The notes below the pieces were generated by a model, which saw only the letters and a list, made by a program, of their open reading frames with translations, had not been told where the DNA came from and ran no database searches. A program made the position numbers and the translations under genes. A stretch of DNA of 64,000 nucleotides from Amycolatopsis xylanica (GTDB taxonomy: Bacteria > Actinomycetota > Actinomycetes > Mycobacteriales > Pseudonocardiaceae). This document shows positions 59,945 through 64,000 of the stretch, piece by piece; within the stretch, counting starts at the first letter, position 1, and each line of letters opens with the position of its first letter. The stretch spans positions 356,456-420,455 of the forward strand of contig NZ_FNON01000008.1 of the NCBI RefSeq assembly GCF_900107045.1, in the 5' to 3' direction.

Positions 59945-62932
59945 TCACCCTCCGGCGGGCTGGCTGGTCGGTGTCGGGGACGGCGAAGTGCCTCCCGTGG
60001 CCGGTGGGGTGCCGTTCTTGGCCGTGAGGTAGGCCTTCACGGCGGCGTCGACGGCGGCCAGCGCGGCGCCTTGAGCCGCGAAGTCGCCGCTGCTCTGCGC
60101 TTGCCGGTACTTGTCGAACGCCGCTGAGAGGTCGGTGGCGGCCTTGTCGAGTGCCGGGTTGCCGGTGGGCGGGGCGGGTGTCGACGGTGGCGCCGGGGTG
60201 GGTGTCGGCCCGCTGGGCTGGACGGGCCCGGTGGTGACGTCCCCGGCTCCTGGCCCGAAGACCTGGACGAGCGCTTCCTTGAGTGTCGACGCGAACCCGA
60301 TCTTCGGTCCGTATGCGACGAGGACCCTGGCCAGCTGGGGGTAGCTGTTCTGGTTGCGTTGCCTGATGTAGACGGGTTCGACGTAGAGGAATCCGTTGGC
60401 GACGGGCAGGGTGATCAGGTTGCCGAAGATGACCGAGACGCTCTGGTTGGTGAAGAGGGTTCTTTCCTGGGCGAACTTGGGGTCGCTCTGGAATCGGTTC
60501 TGGACCTGGACGGGACCGTCCACCTGGGTCGCGCCCGCCGCGGCGGTCGGTAGCTTGAGGACGCTGATCTTCCCGTAGTCCTCGGGGTCGGAGGACACCG
60601 AGACCCAGGACGCCAGGTACTGCCGTTGCAGACCGGTGAGCGGGCTGGTCAGCTGGAAGCTGGACTTCTTGCTGGTGGCGCCCGGTGTTTCGGCGAGCAC
60701 GTAGTAGCCGGGCTGGTTGGCGATCCCGGACGCGGTGGCGTTGGTGCCGCCTTCCTGCGTCGGGTCCTGCGGGACGCTCCAGAACGCCTGCTGCGCGTAG
60801 AATTCCTGCGGGTCGTTGACGTGGTACTTGGCGAGCAGTTCGCGCTGGACCTTGAACAAGTCCTCCGGGTAGCGGAAGTGCGAGCGCAGTTCGGGTGAGA
60901 TGTCGGAGCTGGGCTTCACCAGGCCGGGGAAGACGTTCTTCCAGGCGTTGAGCACGGGCTCCTTGTCGTCGATCGAGTACAGCGTGACCGTGCCGTTGAA
61001 GGCGTCCACGGTGGCCTTGACCGAGTTGCGGATGTAGTTGATCTGGTTGTTGGCCTGCTTGGTGATGCCGCCGGTGAGCGAGTCCGCGGTGGCCTCGCCC
61101 AGCGAGGTCTGCTGGGCGTACGGGTAGTTGTTGAGCGTGGTGTAGCCGTCGACGATCCACTGGATCTTGCCGTCGACCACGGCCGGGTACGGGTCGCCGT
61201 CGACGGTGAGCCACGGCGCGACCATGCTGACCCGCTCGCGCGGGTCGCGGTGGTACATGATCTTGGACTCGTCGCCGATGGCCTCGGAGAACAGGATGTT
61301 GGTGTTGGCGCCCCAGCCGTTGTAGGCGGCGAAGACGAGCCGGTTGAACAGGTTGTCGATCGAGACGCCGCCGGTGCCGGTGTAGCGGTACGAGCGGTCG
61401 GTGGCGGTGTCGTACTCGCCCTGGGTCTCGCTCTTGGCGCCGCCGACGATCGCGTAGGTGTTGGCGAGCTCGCCGTAGTAGATCCGCGGTTCCTTGACCG
61501 GGATCTTGGAGCCCTTCAGGTCGTTGGTGTCACTGGTGCCGGCGATCGGGTATCCGCCGTCGGAGTTCTGCCCGACCACCGCGCGGTCGATGGTGTTCGC
61601 CGGAGCGGCGACGAAGCCGTTTCCGTGCGTGTAGACCATGTGCTTGTTGATCCAGTTGGTCTGGTTGCCGGTGAGGCCGTCGGACTTGATCTCCTTGGCG
61701 GCGACGATGTAGTCCTGGGTGCGGCCGTCGACGGTGTAGCGGTCGATGTCGAGCTTCTGCGGGAAGCCGTAGAAGTTCTCGCGGCCGACGCGCTGGGTGA
61801 AGGTGTCGCTCAGCACGTTCGGGTCGAGCAGCCGGATGTTGGACACGGTGCCCGCCGCGGCCTGCACGTCCGCCGGGGTGGCTTCGGAATTCCCCTTGTA
61901 GTCCGTGTATTTCACGTCGGTGAGCCCGAACGCCTTGCGCGTGGCCTCCATGTTGCGGCTGATCGACGCCGCTTCCTTCTCGTTCGCGTTGGGGCGCACG
62001 GAAAACTGCTCCAGCACGGCGGGCCAGGCGGCGCCGACGAGCACGCTGGACAGGATCAGCAGCACCAGCGCGATCGCGGGAAGCTGGATGTTGCGCAGGA
62101 ACGCGCCGACGAAGAACGCGATCGCGCAGATCACCGAAATGCACAGCAGGATCAGTTTCGCGGGGAGCACCGCGTTGAGGTCGGTGTAGGTGGCGCCGTT
62201 GAACAGCGGGTTCCGATCGGACAGCAGCAGGTTGTACCGGTCGAAGAAGTACTCGACCGCCTTCAGCAGCACGAAGATCCCGACGGTGACCGCGAGCTGG
62301 ACTCGGGTCGGGCCCGCGAGCTGGCCGCCCTTACCGGCGAGGCGGATGCCGCCGAAGATGTAGTGCGCGATGAGCGCGCCGATGAACGAGATCACCACGG
62401 ACAGGAACAGCCAGCCCAGCAGCCAGTTGAAGAACGGCAGCCCGAACGCGTAGAAGCCGATGTCCTTGCCGAACTGGGCGTCCTTCTCACCGAAGTCGGT
62501 GCCGTTGAAGAACAGCTGCACGACCTGCCAGTCGCTCTGCGCGCTCGCGCCCGCGATCAGGCCGGTGAGCAGCGGGATGCCGATGCCGAAGAGCCGGATC
62601 CGGCCGACGATGGCCGAGCGGTACCTGGCCAGCGGGTCGTCCGCGCCCGAGATGGGCACGAAGACCGGGCGGGTCCGGTAGGCGATGGTGAGGCTCAGCG
62701 CGAGCGAGCCGCCGACCAGCAGCCCCACCCCGAAGAACAGCAGCACCCTCGTCCACAGCACGGTCGTGAACACCGAGCGCGCGCCGACCTCGCCGAACCA
62801 CAGCCAGTCGACGTAGGTGTCGAGAAGTCTGGCGCCGAGCAGCAGCACCAGGATGACGACCGCTGCGATGATCAGCAGGATCCGGCTGCGGCGGGACAGC
62901 TTCGGCAGGCTCACAGGGGGCCGAGTGGCCAC
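59945..62932 (-). CDS. UPF0182-family large membrane protein
   Basis: 995 residues from a GTG at 62932 (AGGAG about ten bases upstream), which gives the usual start (V/M)ATRPPVSLPKLSRRSR; a frame 19 residues longer is unlike relatives. Seven membrane helices occupy about residues 15-320. A long extracytoplasmic domain follows (about 330-900, e.g. IYYGELANTYAIVGG and NLFNRLVFAAYNGWGANTN). A Pro-rich tail (TPTPAPPSTPAPP) and a helical end close the protein. The family is conserved in actinobacteria; its function is unknown. The gene diverges from the PPA1309 gene. Confidence 0.92.
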   Translation of the reverse strand: MATRPPVSLPKLSRRSRILLIIAAVVILVLLLGARLLDTYVDWLWFGEVGARSVFTTVLWTRVLLFFGVGLLVGGSLALSLTIAYRTRPVFVPISGADDPLARYRSAIVGRIRLFGIGIPLLTGLIAGASAQSDWQVVQLFFNGTDFGEKDAQFGKDIGFYAFGLPFFNWLLGWLFLSVVISFIGALIAHYIFGGIRLAGKGGQLAGPTRVQLAVTVGIFVLLKAVEYFFDRYNLLLSDRNPLFNGATYTDLNAVLPAKLILLCISVICAIAFFVGAFLRNIQLPAIALVLLILSSVLVGAAWPAVLEQFSVRPNANEKEAASISRNMEATRKAFGLTDVKYTDYKGNSEATPADVQAAAGTVSNIRLLDPNVLSDTFTQRVGRENFYGFPQKLDIDRYTVDGRTQDYIVAAKEIKSDGLTGNQTNWINKHMVYTHGNGFVAAPANTIDRAVVGQNSDGGYPIAGTSDTNDLKGSKIPVKEPRIYYGELANTYAIVGGAKSETQGEYDTATDRSYRYTGTGGVSIDNLFNRLVFAAYNGWGANTNILFSEAIGDESKIMYHRDPRERVSMVAPWLTVDGDPYPAVVDGKIQWIVDGYTTLNNYPYAQQTSLGEATADSLTGGITKQANNQINYIRNSVKATVDAFNGTVTLYSIDDKEPVLNAWKNVFPGLVKPSSDISPELRSHFRYPEDLFKVQRELLAKYHVNDPQEFYAQQAFWSVPQDPTQEGGTNATASGIANQPGYYVLAETPGATSKKSSFQLTSPLTGLQRQYLASWVSVSSDPEDYGKISVLKLPTAAAGATQVDGPVQVQNRFQSDPKFAQERTLFTNQSVSVIFGNLITLPVANGFLYVEPVYIRQRNQNSYPQLARVLVAYGPKIGFASTLKEALVQVFGPGAGDVTTGPVQPSGPTPTPAPPSTPAPPTGNPALDKAATDLSAAFDKYRQAQSSGDFAAQGAALAAVDAAVKAYLTAKNGTPPATGGTSPSPTPTSQPAGG

Positions 62933-63074
62933 TGGACACGCTCCTGATGTCGTTAGCTCATTGCGCGGGGGCACCGAGCGAGCCGACACCCCTGATGACC
63001 TAACTCTACGGAGGGTGCTTCAAGTTCCCGTGACCCGGCCAAATCGGGCGTGGCACGCCTGCGACGATGTGCGC

Positions 63075-63635
63075 ATGGCATCGAGTGAGCGCCCCGGTGG
63101 CGTGGCAGGCCTCGCCCGTGAGGTCGAGGAGTTCGTGGCGTCCGGCGGCTGGGACCAGCGCCCGCAGCTGTTCGCCCTGGTCCCGACCAGGGCGTTGCTG
63201 GACGAGCAGCCCGAACTCAAGGGCCAGCTCGACCTGTCGAGCCCGCTCACCCCGGTCGCCCAGGAGGCACTGCCCGACGGCGACCTCGGCGAGGCGCTCG
63301 CCCGCATCGAGTGGCCCGACCTGGTGCTCGGCTGCGCGCTCGCGCAGGAGATCATCATCCTCCCGCCCGGCGCCGAAGACGCGCTGTCCGAGGCGGGCGA
63401 CAGCGACGCCGACCGCCTCCGCCGCGCGGCCGCCGACCACCCCCAGCGCACCGAGGCCCGGCTCGTCGCCGCCGTGCTCCGCGAAGGCGGCGCGGCCTGC
63501 GTCATGCGCATCCGCGGCGAGGGCCGTCCCGGCGACGACACCCCGCCCGAAGCGACCCCGCTCGACGAGATCATCGAAAACCCCGAGCTGGCCCCGAACC
63601 TCATCGAAGCCCTCCGCGCCACCCTCCTCCCCTAG
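63075..63635 (+). CDS. PPA1309-family protein
   Basis: 186 residues from the ATG at 63075. The sequence (AREVEEFVASGGWDQRPQLFALVPTRALL, then LGEALARIEWPDLVLGCALAQEIIILP) matches the PPA1309 family of conserved actinobacterial proteins next to UPF0182 genes. No catalytic motif visible; function unknown. The 30-bp repeat unit starts at its stop codon. Confidence 0.9.
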   Translation: MASSERPGGVAGLAREVEEFVASGGWDQRPQLFALVPTRALLDEQPELKGQLDLSSPLTPVAQEALPDGDLGEALARIEWPDLVLGCALAQEIIILPPGAEDALSEAGDSDADRLRRAAADHPQRTEARLVAAVLREGGAACVMRIRGEGRPGDDTPPEATPLDEIIENPELAPNLIEALRATLLP

Positions 63636-63676
63636 CCCGAAAGCCACTTACGCCAGGTCCGATAGCCCGAAAGCCA
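63633..63676. repeat. 30-bp repeat units, second one cut short
   Basis: TAGCCCGAAAGCCACTTACG begins a unit at 63633, and TAGCCCGAAAGCCA repeats at 63663, exactly 30 bp on, where it stops matching at the transposase side. The units match the reverse complement of the repeats at 32685-32759. Confidence 0.7.
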
Positions 63677-63683
63677 GGTGGTT

Positions 63684-64000
63684 TCAACTGGTTGTTGCAA
63701 GTAGTGCTTTGTCTAGTGCTTGTGCTGGTGTGAGCAGGCCGAGTGTAGGGCGTGGTCGGGTGTTGAGGCGGAGGGCGACGGTGTCGCAGTGGGTTTGGGT
63801 GAGGTGGCGCAGGTCTGAGCTTTTGGGCCAGTACTGGCGTAGCAGGCCGTTGGTGTTTTCGTTGCTGCCGCGTTCCCAGGGGCTGTGTGGGTTGCAGAAG
63901 TAGACCTGCAGGCCGGTGTCGAGGGTGAACTGGGCGTGCTGGGCCATCTCGTTGCCTTGGTCCCAGGTCAGTGATCGTTTCAGTGCGGCGGGCAGGGTGG
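63684..64000 (-). CDS. IS30-family transposase, C-terminal part
   Basis: Partial gene; its 5' part lies beyond the right edge. About 105 codons are visible, including the DDE catalytic pieces: Asp in LTWDQGNEMAQH and Glu in HSPWERGSNENTNGLLRQYWP, as in IS30-type transposases, then the usual LNTRPRPTLGLLTPAQAL end. It would move its IS by cut/paste or circle formation. The IS end probably lies within 63675-63683, inside the interrupted 30-bp repeat. Confidence 0.9.
   Translation of the reverse strand, partial: TLPAALKRSLTWDQGNEMAQHAQFTLDTGLQVYFCNPHSPWERGSNENTNGLLRQYWPKSSDLRHLTQTHCDTVALRLNTRPRPTLGLLTPAQALDKALLATTS

Noticed and set aside
61250..62947. A 565-codon open frame opposite the UPF0182 gene
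   Set aside because: Same kind of shadow frame; the minus-strand protein has clear membrane helices and family sequence.

Overview
The window is chromosomal DNA from a high-GC actinobacterium. Mycothiol-conjugate amidase (Mca), a tmRNA tag ending in RDFALAA, an UPF0182 protein, a PPA1309-family protein and the prfB-ftsE-ftsX-smpB order fix the phylum. The gene style, the dispersed palindromes and the recurrent GTCCAC(A/T)GTGGAC motif suggest Pseudonocardiaceae, most like Amycolatopsis; the genus is an inference. Two short-chain dehydrogenases open the window beside a decayed TetR fragment. A five-gene accessory cassette follows (1.6-8.3 kb): an NrtR-like NUDIX regulator, a nucleosidase with a C-terminal amyloid/RHIM-like motif, a four-helix membrane protein carrying the same motif at its N-terminus, a coiled-coil restriction-system-like protein, and a DUF4041/GIY-YIG protein. 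This looks like a defence or conflict island ending near a tRNA-Ala gene.

From 8.8 to 25.6 kb come a DsbA/MauE redox pair, an orphan glutamate-type binding lipoprotein coupled to the helicase hrpB, a secreted M36 metalloprotease, a voltage-sensor-like protein, an ABC exporter with an embedded lipase-like hydrolase facing a two-component system, a dienelactone hydrolase, and a PiT phosphate transporter. From 25.7 to 33.6 kb lies a complete histidine-utilisation operon, hutH-hutU-M20 hydrolase-hutF-hutI, divergent from an IclR regulator. HutF should make N-formylglutamate, and the M20 enzyme is the likely deformylase in place of HutG. PucR and TetR regulators follow.

At 36.3 kb a perfect DasR-type site overlaps the promoter of a chitin-type LPMO (AA10 plus CBM5/12), coupled to a DUF305 lipoprotein. 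Then come PH-domain membrane proteins, mca, a TetR regulator, a Gfo/Idh oxidoreductase, and a large RHS polymorphic toxin. An in-frame TAA cuts its C-terminal tip off from the shell, and a putative immunity gene overlaps the tip. tmRNA, a sensor-domain two-component system, and a cupin/MarR pair follow. The cupin and marR genes are separated by thirteen operator-like palindromes at an almost constant 22-bp pitch.

The right end is housekeeping: acyltransferase, amidohydrolase, smpB, ftsX, ftsE, prfB, a PadR regulator, two initiator tRNA genes, an UPF0182 protein and a PPA1309 protein. A partial IS30-type transposase, apparently inserted into a 30-bp repeat element also present upstream of the hut regulator, runs off the end. 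The features most worth following up are the motif-sharing nucleosidase/membrane pair, the 22-bp operator array, the broken RHS toxin and the dispersed palindrome families.
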